Assembly: GCA_910576335.1 (NCBI GenBank)
Contig: CAJTIU010000001.1
Span: 310,001 to 374,000 of the forward strand
Source of the DNA: Lachnospiraceae bacterium
GTDB taxonomy: Bacteria > Bacillota > Clostridia > Lachnospirales > Lachnospiraceae
Length of the DNA stretch: 64,000 nt
Reading direction: 5' to 3'
In this document: positions 1-9,088 of the stretch, one piece after another
Numbering within the stretch: the first letter of the stretch is position 1
How the letters are laid out: each line of letters begins with the position of its first letter
Made by a program: the position numbers and the translations under genes
Notes under the pieces: generated by a model
What the model was told of the DNA's origin: nothing
The model's input: the letters and a program-made list of their open reading frames with translations, nothing else
Database searches by the model: none

Positions 1-351
1 CATATTTACTTGTATTACTGGATTCAATATATCTATCAATTCAAATAATTCTTTGTAAAATGTCATTGTATCCTTATTAAACGAACGAATACCATATTTA
101 AAATTCTTTTTCGCAATAACAGTGGACTTAAACTCCTGTTCCTCTGCTAGTCCATACTGAATTTTTTGTCTGTTCTCAAATTTCTGAACAAGTTTTCTAT
201 TACTTACCAAATCAGAAGTGGGGCATCCCCAAAATACGCCTATATAATTATCAAGAGCATCCTCTCGCAATATGTTAAATTGTCCGTTCTCGTTAATACG
301 AATTTTCTTATCATGAAATGATTCATCAAAATAAAATGTATATGATTTCAT
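1..351 (-). CDS. DUF3800-like protein, C-terminus cut by the window edge
   Basis: The reading frame starts with ATG at 351 and stays open for 117 codons to the window edge, so only the N-terminal part is visible. It begins MKSYTFYFDES, and an acidic Y-F-D-E-S stretch right at the N-terminus is how DUF3800 proteins begin (an RNase H-like fold suspected to have nuclease activity). That family assignment rests on this motif alone. It lies 31 bases downstream of hsdS on the same strand, so it is probably the last visible gene of the resident type I restriction-modification operon. DUF3800 genes are common passengers of such loci. Function unproven. Confidence 0.6.
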   Translation of the reverse strand, partial: MKSYTFYFDESFHDKKIRINENGQFNILREDALDNYIGVFWGCPTSDLVSNRKLVQKFENRQKIQYGLAEEQEFKSTVIAKKNFKYGIRSFNKDTMTFYKELFELIDILNPVIQVNM

Positions 352-382
352 TATATATCCTTATAAATGATAATTTAGCGCC

Positions 383-1510
383 TTAGATGGTTAATTTGGA
401 TAGCAAGGTTTTCTGCAGAATCAAAAGAGCATCTATTTCTTTAGCATTTTCGGTTATAAGGCAAGAAATCGTATGACCTTGCGAACTAAATTTCTGTAAT
501 GTGTTACCATCAGGTATGACAACTTGAAATCCATTTAATAGGTCTTTTCCTACATTTGGAAAAGTAGAACCAGTTGCAGCAGCAAGAATTTCTTGTAGGC
601 TATTAGCAATCATTGCCTTAATAAACCAGTTCAGATTACTGTCGGTTTTGTGGCGAATTGCAGCTAATCCTCTACCAATAGCATAGGTTTGATTGGCCCA
701 ATTCATTCGTCCGGTTGTCGAGCCACGAACACAGAACAGCAAATCGCCATCAATACAACACTTCTTGCTATTTGTTGTCCATTGAACTGGTGTAGGAGAA
801 TAAAACCCAAATTCAGTTGGCCCATTTAGCAATGGCTTGCCACTTCCGTCATTGTTACAATCCTCACTTTCTGGTGACTGTCCCATTATTACAGTAGCAA
901 TGTCAGAAAAAGGTGCAATTTTCCATCCGAAAGGTAGCTCAGCAGAATGTGGAATGGTAAAAAACTCTTTATACAGCGTACTCAAAGTCACTTCTAAATT
1001 ATCATTTATCTTCCGTTTAAGCTCAATTCTCTCCTCCACAATCCTATACGTTTCAACAATTTTTCTCTGTTCTGTAATACTTGGAACTGGTAAATCTATA
1101 TCACACAACTCATCCCAACCAAAGATTTCTCGAACACTGCCATGTGATTTAAAACGAGCATAACGGTCAAACTCTGATCTACTAAACCATAACATCAAAT
1201 ATTTAGGAAGTAACTGCTCTTCATTAATTATTTCAAATACCGTATATATATTACTAACCAACCCCTCTTCGTAATCTTCAAGTAATGCAATTCCTATTTT
1301 GTCGCCTCGACGAGAAGTATCTGGGATATATGTAAATTGTCCCTTTTTAACAACCTTATATTTTGTGAAGTCAGTTCCTACAGTATTTGCAATAGATGGA
1401 ATAAATAGCTTTTGTACGGATACACCTAACAGATTTTCTTCTTTACCCTCCACATTACGCACGTCTACTTGTCGAATAAATTCTCCCAATTTCCTATAAT
1501 TCGATTTCAT
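383..1510 (-). CDS. hsdS: Type I restriction-modification specificity subunit HsdS (resident system)
   Basis: A 375-residue HsdS, the subunit that gives a type I methylase/endonuclease its bipartite target site. Two target-recognition domains are visible. The first (about 1-150) ends in the conserved region TEQRKIVETYRIVEERIE. The second (about 195-345) starts at LPFGWK and contains MGQSPES. Each is followed by a long helical spacer (about 145-190 and 345-375) that sets the distance between half-sites. The start overlaps the end of the upstream hsdM remnant by 17 bases, the normal hsdM-hsdS arrangement. The gene looks intact, but its methylase partner is truncated, so it can act only if another HsdM accepts it. 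It shows no close similarity to the repeats of the shufflon hsdS genes at 16-20 kb. Confidence 0.9.
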   Translation of the reverse strand: MKSNYRKLGEFIRQVDVRNVEGKEENLLGVSVQKLFIPSIANTVGTDFTKYKVVKKGQFTYIPDTSRRGDKIGIALLEDYEEGLVSNIYTVFEIINEEQLLPKYLMLWFSRSEFDRYARFKSHGSVREIFGWDELCDIDLPVPSITEQRKIVETYRIVEERIELKRKINDNLEVTLSTLYKEFFTIPHSAELPFGWKIAPFSDIATVIMGQSPESEDCNNDGSGKPLLNGPTEFGFYSPTPVQWTTNSKKCCIDGDLLFCVRGSTTGRMNWANQTYAIGRGLAAIRHKTDSNLNWFIKAMIANSLQEILAAATGSTFPNVGKDLLNGFQVVIPDGNTLQKFSSQGHTISCLITENAKEIDALLILQKTLLSKLTI

Positions 1511-2468
1511 ACCCTAACTCCTTAAACACACCCAGCAAATCTGTTTTAGATTTTTCCTCTGCGATAAGCAGCTCTTTCAATTCAGATTGCAACATTTTCA
1601 TCTTCGAATCAAAATCAACATTCTCATCCCGATTCACAAACTCAATATATCTACTTGGCACAAGGGTAAATCCTTTTTCTGCCACTTCATCATATCCCGC
1701 AGAATAACAAAATTCCGGTATATTCTTATAAGTATCTTCATAGCCCGCCTGTTGCCAGTTATGATAAGTTTCCACTACTTTTGCTCTGTCTGTCTCTGTC
1801 AACTCTATGTATTTCTTTTCATATGGACTTCCTATCTGCCGCAAGTCCATAAAGAGTATCTCCCTTTCCCGATTGCGGTAATGTTTCTCTACCCCATTCA
1901 TATCCACTGTACGCTCTTTTTTATTCTTATTCAGAATCCAAAGCGTTACACTGATATCCGTTGTATAAAAAAGATTCCTCGGCAATATCAGAATTGCTTC
2001 CACCAAATCATTTTCAATCAATCTCTGTCTGATTTTTAACTCCGTTCCATCATCCGACAATGCACCATTGGCAAGCAAAAAGCCTGCCACTCCGTTTTGT
2101 GACATTTTTGACACAATATTTAATATCCACCCATAATTTGCATTACTTGTCGGTGGTACTTCATATCCATTCCATCTTGCATCATCTGTCAGTTCATCAG
2201 CAGCACGCCATTCTTTTTGATTAAACGGCGGATTTGCCATGATATAGTCCGCCTTCAAATCTTTATGCTGGTCATTTGTAAACGTATTCGCCGCCATTTC
2301 TCCAAGATTCGCCGATATTCCCCGAATTGCCAGATTCATTTTCGCCAGCTTATACGTTGTATTTGTATATTCCTGCCCATAGATGGAAACTTTCTTTTTA
2401 TTCCCATGATGCGCCTCAATAAACTTTATAGACTGTACAAACATACCTCCCGAACCACAACACGGATC
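1494..2468 (-). pseudogene. hsdM: hsdM 3' remnant: type I methylase lacking its N-terminal third
   Basis: The reading frame encodes the C-terminal two thirds of a type I N6-adenine methyltransferase. Homology begins at DPCCGSGGMFVQS, which is AdoMet-binding motif I, and continues through the catalytic motif NPPF (ADYIMANPPFNQ) to the C-terminal helices. An intact HsdM carries well over 100 residues before motif I. Here the frame runs only nine more codons of unrelated sequence upstream of the aspartate codon (2466-2468) before a TAA near 2495-2497. A second in-frame ATG at 2444 exists, but a product starting there would lack motif I. The gene is therefore broken at about 2469. The simplest cause is insertion of the mobile element to the right. 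Compare the intact hsdM at 20314-21900. Confidence 0.85.
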
Positions 2469-2553
2469 GGTTGCCGTCCTATAAATGATACAATGTAACT
2501 TTTACATATCTGTACTATGGTAACGATGAACACGCACCGGGTGCATTTGCACC

Positions 2554-2729
2554 CCATTCTAGTATGCCCCACACCAATTAACCACATGTTTCACTTGTTT
2601 AAATTTCCGTCTGCGTCGTTGTCGTCGGTCAACGATGCCACCGCATCGCCTCCCTCCTCCGCCTAGCAGGCCGAAAATTTATCCTTCGTGAAACATAGTG
2701 GTAATTGGTGAGGGTCATACTAGCAATGG
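2554..2729. repeat. Small inverted-repeat (MITE-like) element
   Basis: Two arms of about 41 bases face each other: 2554-2594 and 2688-2729. Read outward from the core, both run GTGAAACAT, GTGG, TAATTGGTG, CATACTAG, AATGG with only a few mismatches and single-base gaps. They enclose a core of about 93 bases rich in CGTCG/CGACG steps, with no open reading frame of note. A shorter palindrome, GGTGCATTTGCACC (2540-2553), abuts the left arm. Size and layout fit a miniature inverted-repeat element or a strongly folded RNA. It lies just outside the truncated end of hsdM. Confidence 0.6.
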
Positions 2730-2770
2730 CTATCTAAAGCATTATTGAATAGTCTATTATTGTTTTAGAC

Positions 2771-3538
2771 CTATTTTTTTAATTCTTTATCAAAATCCCA
2801 TGCCTCAAAAACATTCACATAATTAGAATGTATCTGTTCTCGTTGTTTTTCCCAGCCAAATCGATAATTGCAATACTTATCTATATCGTTTAGATACTCA
2901 TCCACTTCTTTCAAAGCACTTGAAACTTTGCGAACTTGAACAGATAACACTGTTTGAAGTGGCTCTTCTACAGACGTCACTATTTTATCTGGGATACTTT
3001 GTTTCAAACAGCTTATTTTTACCTCATTAATTGCAATCTTTACAGCATTGCGACCATTCATAATTGGCTGCATATCTATCGCCGTTCTGTTACAAAATTT
3101 TCGATGCGCTATCAGCAACAGATTTTTTTGACTAAATGGCGCATAATCAGTACTCTGCAAAGCATAAATCTCGCTTTGTATCATTCTTGTCGTTTCATCC
3201 AAAAGATTATCCGGAACACCAGCCTCTGCATTTTTTTGATAATCGAAAATATTTTGTTGCATCAAAAATAATGCACGATACAAATAAAGAGCCTGATAGC
3301 ATATGTATTCCTCCATAGATGCCTTGGCGGTAATATATTTTTGCACCTCACAAATCAAAACCACAAGCATACTTGCAAATGCCCCTCCAAATACTGTAAG
3401 AGCAAGATTATTTGAAAGCCATATCGTATTAAATTCGATTATATGTGCTTCAATATTTACCGTAGTAAAATAAGTTAATGCCAAAAACAAGATTGACATA
3501 GCTGCAGTAAATTTTATTACTTTAACACTGCCTCTCAT
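2771..3538 (-). CDS. Two-helix membrane protein of unknown function
   Basis: About 255 residues starting at the ATG at 3538, which is preceded by AAGGTG; an in-frame TTG at 3565 overlapping the upstream stop is less likely. The N-terminus has two hydrophobic segments (roughly residues 9-30 and 45-65, the latter containing GGAFASMLVVLIC). A charged, mostly helical cytoplasmic part of about 190 residues follows. I do not recognise the family. It is translationally close to the DUF4268 nuclease-like gene upstream (stop and start regions overlap or abut), so the two probably form one transcript. A membrane protein paired with a PD-(D/E)XK-like protein at the edge of an element suggests a defence or immunity role, but that is inference only. 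Confidence 0.7.
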   Translation of the reverse strand: MRGSVKVIKFTAAMSILFLALTYFTTVNIEAHIIEFNTIWLSNNLALTVFGGAFASMLVVLICEVQKYITAKASMEEYICYQALYLYRALFLMQQNIFDYQKNAEAGVPDNLLDETTRMIQSEIYALQSTDYAPFSQKNLLLIAHRKFCNRTAIDMQPIMNGRNAVKIAINEVKISCLKQSIPDKIVTSVEEPLQTVLSVQVRKVSSALKEVDEYLNDIDKYCNYRFGWEKQREQIHSNYVNVFEAWDFDKELKK

Positions 3539-3561
3539 ACATATCACCTTTTCCCGAAAAA

Positions 3562-4488
3562 TCAAATATACTTCTTGAATGCTTTCTTCATACTGATCAT
3601 GACATCGATCAGCCAGTCAAACTGGATATTCCATTGGTTCTTATCACTGAAGGCCACATTCTTCTCAATAACAATGCGACTTGCCTTACGCTCCGGCAGT
3701 TCCCTCCAGTCAAATGTCAACCCTGCATCAGATTCAATGGCATCTTTGCTCTGGAAAAGGGTGTGGAACAGGTCTTTATCTTCGCTGATATACAATTCCA
3801 CATCCAGTTCATTACGCTTTTGAATCTGTGACACGGCAATGTGACAGGCAGAAGAACCCACGCTGAAATTCATCCAATGATCCATAGACGGCTTTCTTCT
3901 CTTGAAGTTTTTTGCAAACTCCGTATTCTGAAAAGCATAATCCTGAAACGCCACCCAATAGTCATATCTCTGCTGCTGCGTTTCGTTCGCGGACTCATTC
4001 TTTTTTACTTCTTTTGTCCAGTCGTTTGGCTTTTCAATGACTTCAAACTTCACGGCTGGCTCGGAAGCGCCTATACGATACAATTTTATTTCACAGAGGA
4101 AGAAGCCAATTTTCTCATCTGTGTGGTTGTTCAGCCACTCAATAGCAGCCTTATGCTCCTCACGAGCGTGCTTTACCACCCATACGATTACATCCGCAGA
4201 TTTGCCGGATGCATAGGTTATCAGCTTGCCCAGGTGATCGTGGTTGGTGTCCTCCAGTTGATTCTCGATAATGATTTTCCGATCCGTCCCCGTTTCGGAC
4301 GCAAAGATATCAACATTGAAATCCCCCACGGAGGATTCTGTCTCATCTACAGTAATATCAAGCCCTATAGCATCAGCAAGGAGAACAATATTATCGTCCT
4401 GCGAAAGCCACGGAGTAAAGTCCAGGGCTTCATGCGGCCACACCGTCCTCAAGTCCTTTATCTCTTCAAGTCTGCTCAAATTAATCAT
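3562..4488 (-). CDS. DUF4268 / PD-(D/E)XK nuclease-like protein
   Basis: A 308-residue protein. The N-terminal half carries a nuclease-like core: GDFNVDIFA, then KIIIENQLEDTNHDHLGKLITYA, giving the D...E-x-Q pattern of PD-(D/E)XK folds at about residues 54-95. VIVWVV follows as the next core strand. The C-terminal half (about 170-308) is the DUF4268 domain, with RYDYWVAF and YISEDKDLF. Proteins of this kind are found beside restriction and other defence genes. Catalytic activity has not been shown here, and the glutamine replacing lysine in E-x-Q may matter. It is the upstream partner of the membrane protein at 2771-3538, and both are low in GC compared with the conjugation genes. Confidence 0.75.
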   Translation of the reverse strand: MINLSRLEEIKDLRTVWPHEALDFTPWLSQDDNIVLLADAIGLDITVDETESSVGDFNVDIFASETGTDRKIIIENQLEDTNHDHLGKLITYASGKSADVIVWVVKHAREEHKAAIEWLNNHTDEKIGFFLCEIKLYRIGASEPAVKFEVIEKPNDWTKEVKKNESANETQQQRYDYWVAFQDYAFQNTEFAKNFKRRKPSMDHWMNFSVGSSACHIAVSQIQKRNELDVELYISEDKDLFHTLFQSKDAIESDAGLTFDWRELPERKASRIVIEKNVAFSDKNQWNIQFDWLIDVMISMKKAFKKYI

Positions 4489-4597
4489 GCTATTTATCGA
4501 AACTCCTTAAATCGTTTTTCTATCATCCCCACTCTTCTGCGATGGGAATCAGATAAGACATTATACCACAGATTAATGAATTTTTCTGCCCCCTTTA

Positions 4598-4625
4598 AGA
4601 AAAAACACTCGGTCAAAGCCGAGTG
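4598..4625 (-). terminator. Rho-independent terminator after the recombinase cluster
   Basis: On the minus strand the stem CACTCGG / CCGAGTG (4619-4625 and 4606-4612) with a six-base loop is followed by a T-rich run (complement of 4598-4605). It sits 20 bases past the stop of the truncated recombinase and so closes the recombinase transcript. Confidence 0.85.
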
Positions 4626-4644
4626 CTGTAAATTTCCACATTCG

Positions 4645-5493
4645 TTATATCTTTACCTCCGTACCGTCCCGGAAAGTCACCACCATTTCCTTATTCCGAC
4701 CAATCGTCACGAAATCCACCATGCTGCTCCAAAGCCTTTCGTCAAATTCAGCAATGATGCCATCCTGTGCCTTCAAAATTTTGATGAAGCCTGCCAGCCG
4801 CTCATTTTTTGTTTCCTTTTCCGTAATGGCTCTGACAACTTCATCGTACCGTGCTTTAACCGTATCATACCGCCCCATCAGCCCATTATAGCGTTCCTGG
4901 TATTCTCCCTGGTCCTGGGCTATACGGGCATTCTCATCTATAGCACTCTGCACCATCCCCGCCAACACCACCATGTCATTTTCCAAGCTGCGCTTCTCTT
5001 CCTCCAGCGCATCCGTCCGGCAAAGTGTTTCCCGGATAATTTCCGCATTCGCTACAATCTCCGCCTTTTCAGAAACCAGCTTGTTATAAGCGGATAGGAA
5101 TGCCGCTTTAACCTCTTCTTCCGTCACATGGGGAGTCCCGCACTTTTTCTCTTTATATTTGCTGTTGCAGCGGTAAATGACCCTGCGGTACTTATCCGTG
5201 GAATGCCAGACCTTGGAGCCAAACCATCCGCCGCAGTCAGCGCATTTAATCTTATTGGAGAAGATGCTGACCCCGCTGTACCGGGAGCCGCCCCGTTTCC
5301 GTTTCTCCAGCTCCGCCTGCACCATATCGAAAACTGTAGGACTGATGATGGCTTCGTGGTTTCCCTCCACATAATACTGTGGGACTTCACCCTCGTTCTT
5401 TTTCGTCTTCTTATTCAGGAAATCCACCGTGAATTCCTTCTGGAGAAGTGCATCCCCCTTGTATTTTTCGTTTGCTTGTGTCAAGTCCTGCAT
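4645..5493 (-). pseudogene. Large serine recombinase, C-terminal fragment (fourth copy)
   Basis: 282 residues matching only the C-terminal half of a large serine recombinase. Visible parts: the end of the recombinase domain (NEKYKGDALLQK, then YYVEGNHEAIISPTVFD), a zinc ribbon (CADCGG ... YRCNSKYKEKKCG) at about 90-125, and a long coiled coil (about 160-245). The resolvase-type catalytic domain with its serine is absent. Homology starts about ten codons after the apparent ATG, next to an A/T-rich run with no obvious ribosome binding site. It cannot catalyse recombination alone. It may be a decayed former integrase, or a leftover from replacement by the triplet immediately upstream. Confidence 0.8.
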
Positions 5494-5528
5494 AAAAAAA
5501 TTATTTTTCTTTTTCGTCTTGCATATGC

Positions 5529-5855
5529 CTATTCCGCTTCCTTGTCGAAGTAATCTTCATATTTTTCCAGAATCTCCATAAGAGCCTGATGCCCCTGGTC
5601 ACATATGCGGTCTACATTCGTCCCACTCGCAATCTCCGTGTTGCCTATAGACACGCCTAAAAGGCGCAGGGCATCAAAAATAGCCCGTTCATAATGGTAA
5701 TGCAGTTCCCTCTGATATAAAAGCCGTACATGGCTGTTCCCGTTGCAGGCATCACGGCGTTTCGCCGTGTCTGCCAGCAAACTCAATGATATAAGCAAGC
5801 TACAGGCCCTGTCCTGCCTGTCTGCCTCCATCGTGTCTGCAAACGCAAAATCCAT
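5529..5855 (-). CDS. Small conserved-looking protein of the recombinase operon
   Basis: 108 residues, ATG at 5855 behind GGAGG with a seven-base gap. Largely helical, no membrane segment, with an ELHYHYERAIFDALRLLG stretch in the middle and an acidic C-terminus. I do not recognise a domain. Only 17 bases separate it from the last serine recombinase, so it is cotranscribed with the recombinase triplet and may be an accessory or directionality factor. That role is inferred from position only. Confidence 0.6.
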   Translation of the reverse strand: MDFAFADTMEADRQDRACSLLISLSLLADTAKRRDACNGNSHVRLLYQRELHYHYERAIFDALRLLGVSIGNTEIASGTNVDRICDQGHQALMEILEKYEDYFDKEAE

Positions 5856-5872
5856 TTGTTTTCCTCCTGATC

Positions 5873-7405
5873 CTATTCTCTAAAGTTCCACATAATTTCC
5901 AGTGTATCCTCTCCGCTGACACGGATCTCCTTTACCAGTTCCACCAAAAGTTCCCTGGTAAGCTCATTGGCGCAGGCGTACCGGCCTAAATCCGCTTTGC
6001 CTAAATTATCCGATGCCTGTTGCAGTTCTGCCCGCTTCGCAATCAGTTCCGTATATATAGCCGTCACTTCCTCATGCTGTCTGGCCATTTCCTCCTTACG
6101 GGAAAGATATTCCTGCCGTGTGATACGCCCTTCCGCGTAATCCTCAAACGTGGCGACCTGTTTTGCTTTATGGCGGTTAATTACAGCTTGACAGTCTTGG
6201 ATTTCTTTTTCTGTCGCGGCAAGGCTCTCTCCCTTCCTGTCCGCGGTTTCCGTCTGCATAAGCAGCCTGATCTGGCTTTGAATGGAAGCCAGCAGCGCGG
6301 CTTCCAGATCCTTCTCCTTCAGATGTAGCTGGCGGCACTGCGAATCTGACAGGACTTTTCTGGTAGGGCAGGAGAAATATGTGTCCTTACAAATCGTACG
6401 TGTCAATGTCCGCCCACACACAGCACATTTCAGAAGCCCCCTGAACCGCTGTGTCGGTTTTCCGGGCTTCCTCTTTTTCGCGTATTTTTTCAACACTTTT
6501 TGTGCCTGCTCATACGTTTCTTTCGATACTATTGCTTCATGGGTATCCCTAGCCACAATCCATTCCTCTTTTGGAACTTGGGTTGTCCATGTTTTGGAAA
6601 CATCCACCCTGGTACGTTTCCTGCCGATCAAGCAACCGGTATAACGTTCGTCAGAGATAATCCGCTTGACATTCTCCCGGGTCCAATAAGCCGTATCCCC
6701 GGCAACTTTCCAACCTCGCAGCCCATCCGTATGGTTTGCCCTCCGGTAAGCCAGCGGAGCGGGGATACCCTCCGTATTCAGCTTAAGCGCAATCCGCGTG
6801 GGTTCCATGCCATCCACGGCCATCTGGAAGATACGCCGCACGATGCCAGCAGCCTGCCCGTCAATCTCAAGGCTGTTTTTCCTGGTCTGTGACCGTTTAT
6901 AGCCATAAAACGCGATAGCGCACAGGTATTCGCCTTTCTTCATTTTGGCCTGCTGCATACAGCGGATTTTTTCTGATATGTCACGGCTGTACATTTCGTA
7001 GACCATCGCCTTTAATGAAACATCCAGGCTGACAGAACTGCCAATGCTGTTTTTGCTGTCGTAGTTTTCATTGACAGCGATAAAGCGGACACCCAGAAAA
7101 GGGAAAATCTGGTCAAGGTAATCACCCACGTCGATCAGATTCCTCCCGAACCGGGAAAAGTCCTTTACAATGATGCATTGAATCGGGTTTCCCGCCATGG
7201 AAAGCATTTTCTGTACGCCAGGGCGGTCAAAATTTGTCCCCGTATACCCGTCATCCAAAAATTCCATGACAGTACACCCGTCAAATTCACGGCGGCTTTT
7301 TATAAAATGATAAAGCAAATCACGTTGATGGCTAATGCTGAAGCTCTCCCCCTCATTCGCATCCTCACTGGAAATGCGCATATAGAGGGCAATGGTCTCC
7401 ATCAT
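5873..7405 (-). CDS. Large serine recombinase, third of a tandem triplet
   Basis: 510 residues. N-terminal resolvase domain (about 1-150) with the catalytic-serine motif YMRISSED and the conserved VKDFSRFGRN. A recombinase domain (about 160-290) has GYKRSQTRKN and ISDERYTGCLIG, followed by a zinc ribbon (CAVCGRTL, then SCPTRK) at about 330-370, and a coiled coil (about 385-460) for synapsis. The start overlaps the stop of the preceding recombinase (ATGA), so the genes are translationally coupled. All residues expected of an active enzyme are visible. Triplets of adjacent serine recombinases are known from some Tn1549-family ICEs, where they replace the tyrosine integrase. Confidence 0.9.
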   Translation of the reverse strand: MMETIALYMRISSEDANEGESFSISHQRDLLYHFIKSRREFDGCTVMEFLDDGYTGTNFDRPGVQKMLSMAGNPIQCIIVKDFSRFGRNLIDVGDYLDQIFPFLGVRFIAVNENYDSKNSIGSSVSLDVSLKAMVYEMYSRDISEKIRCMQQAKMKKGEYLCAIAFYGYKRSQTRKNSLEIDGQAAGIVRRIFQMAVDGMEPTRIALKLNTEGIPAPLAYRRANHTDGLRGWKVAGDTAYWTRENVKRIISDERYTGCLIGRKRTRVDVSKTWTTQVPKEEWIVARDTHEAIVSKETYEQAQKVLKKYAKKRKPGKPTQRFRGLLKCAVCGRTLTRTICKDTYFSCPTRKVLSDSQCRQLHLKEKDLEAALLASIQSQIRLLMQTETADRKGESLAATEKEIQDCQAVINRHKAKQVATFEDYAEGRITRQEYLSRKEEMARQHEEVTAIYTELIAKRAELQQASDNLGKADLGRYACANELTRELLVELVKEIRVSGEDTLEIMWNFRE

Positions 7406-9087
7406 ATCCCCACCACCTTTTCTTCCAGCATGGCAAATTCATCCCGGAAATTCCAGACAATCTCAATCTCGTTATAGCCAGTCACTTTGATATGGTCAAC
7501 CAGCTCCACCAGCAGTTCCCTCGTTATCGTTTCCTTTGCCTGGTACTTCTTCAATGCCGTGATCCATTGATTCTGCGGGGTTATAGTTTTGGAGTAGATT
7601 TTTTCTTCCTGCTCCAGCTTCTCCAATTCTTTCCCATAAGCCTCCGCGTTTCTGTCATATTCCTGCTTTAGCGAAACATATTCCCGCTCGGTAATGGTAT
7701 GGTCAGAAAAGGATTCAAACAGCGATGCACGATAAGCGGCGTTCCTTCCTATTTTCTGCTTCATTGCCCCAATCTGCCCAATGACCGCCTCATGTTTTTT
7801 CTTAAACCCGGATTTCATCTGCGTCCTTTTCAGCAGGTCCTCCAATTTCATCGCGGCCTCTATCTCAACGCGCAGCGCATGGAATACAGCTTCGATCAGT
7901 TCAGGCTCGCCAACACATTTTTTCGTGCAGCCCTGCCCGGACAGGTTTTCCGCGTAGACACGGCAGATATAGGTATACCTTGCCGTACCGGCGGGAGAAA
8001 CATTCTTATATCGTGACATTTTCGTATCACAATCCCCACACACCAGAAGCCCTTTGAATATATTTTCCGTGGACGGGTATTTCCCTCTCAACATCCTGTG
8101 TTCCTGGCAGCGCTGCTCACTTATGGACTGCACCTTGTCAAAAATCTCTTGGCTGACGATTGCCTCATGGGTATTATGGGCGATTATCCAGTCCTTTTTG
8201 TCAACATTAGTTAAGGGGATCCCATCACTTAAAGATTTCTTTGTTTTACCTTGTGCCATATGGCCAACATAGACAGGATATCTGGTTATCTTTTTTATAA
8301 TCTGCCCCTGCCAGATTGCCCCTGTCCCTTCCGGCTTCTTCTTTTTGTATCCGTTCAGGTAATGGTGCATGGCGGGGCAGGGGGTTCCCCTGTCATTCAG
8401 ATACCGTGCAATCATGTTTATCCCGATGCCCTCCGCCCTCCACTGGAATATTTCACGGACAACTGGGGCTGCTTCCGGATCCGGGATAAGCCTGTGCTTA
8501 TCTTCCGGGGATTTCAGGTATCCATATGGCGGGAATGCCCCAATAAACTCTCCCTTCCGCTGTTTTGTTTCCAGCGCTGTGTTGACTTTCTGCGATATGT
8601 CCTTCGCGTACAGGTCGTTAACAAGGTTTTTGAGGGAGATAACCAGTTCATTCCCATTCTTATCCTTTTTGCTGTCGTAACTGTCATTGACCGCTACAAA
8701 CCTTACCCCAAGATAGGGGAATATTTTTTCCAGGTAATAGCCGGTTTCCACGTAGTTACGCCCGAAACGTGATAGATCTTTTACCACAACACAGTCAATC
8801 CGGCGGCTCCTTATCCCTTCCATCAGGCGCTCAAATTCCGGCCGTTCAAAATCCGTGCCTGTCTCCCCATTGTCGCAGAATACGCCGCAAAGCCGCATAT
8901 CCGCCTGCGCGTCCACATATTTCTCAAGCATATACCTCTGCATGGTAATGGATTCCCTGTCGCCCGTCCTGTTGTTATCTTCCACAGAAAGGCGGGCATA
9001 GACCGCTGTGTTATAAACCCGCTCCGGAAGAAACACGGCCTTTGGCTCCGTTTCCATGATAGCGGCTTTCCTGCTTACCCTTGCCAT
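7402..9087 (-). CDS. Large serine recombinase, second of a tandem triplet
   Basis: About 561 residues from the ATG at 9087, which follows AAGGAGG by nine bases and overlaps the region of the upstream stop; an in-frame ATG at 9108 lies inside that ribosome binding site and is less likely. Resolvase domain with YARLSVEDN and VKDLSRFGRNYVETG. Recombinase domain with KKITRYPVYVGHMAQG. Zinc ribbon CGDCDTKM ... YICRVYAENLSGQGC at about 340-385. Coiled coil at about 410-490, then a C-terminal TRELLVELVDHIKV segment also present in the other copies. That shared ending (TRELLVELV..I.V .. EI.WNFR) shows this and the 5873-7405 gene arose by duplication. Confidence 0.9.
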   Translation of the reverse strand: MARVSRKAAIMETEPKAVFLPERVYNTAVYARLSVEDNNRTGDRESITMQRYMLEKYVDAQADMRLCGVFCDNGETGTDFERPEFERLMEGIRSRRIDCVVVKDLSRFGRNYVETGYYLEKIFPYLGVRFVAVNDSYDSKKDKNGNELVISLKNLVNDLYAKDISQKVNTALETKQRKGEFIGAFPPYGYLKSPEDKHRLIPDPEAAPVVREIFQWRAEGIGINMIARYLNDRGTPCPAMHHYLNGYKKKKPEGTGAIWQGQIIKKITRYPVYVGHMAQGKTKKSLSDGIPLTNVDKKDWIIAHNTHEAIVSQEIFDKVQSISEQRCQEHRMLRGKYPSTENIFKGLLVCGDCDTKMSRYKNVSPAGTARYTYICRVYAENLSGQGCTKKCVGEPELIEAVFHALRVEIEAAMKLEDLLKRTQMKSGFKKKHEAVIGQIGAMKQKIGRNAAYRASLFESFSDHTITEREYVSLKQEYDRNAEAYGKELEKLEQEEKIYSKTITPQNQWITALKKYQAKETITRELLVELVDHIKVTGYNEIEIVWNFRDEFAMLEEKVVGI

Positions 9088-9088
9088 G

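Noticed and set aside
3841-5097. 418-codon open frame on the plus strand
   Set aside because: It is opposite the DUF4268 gene and recombinase fragment, spans their terminator, has no ribosome binding site and reads as cysteine/histidine-rich nonsense.
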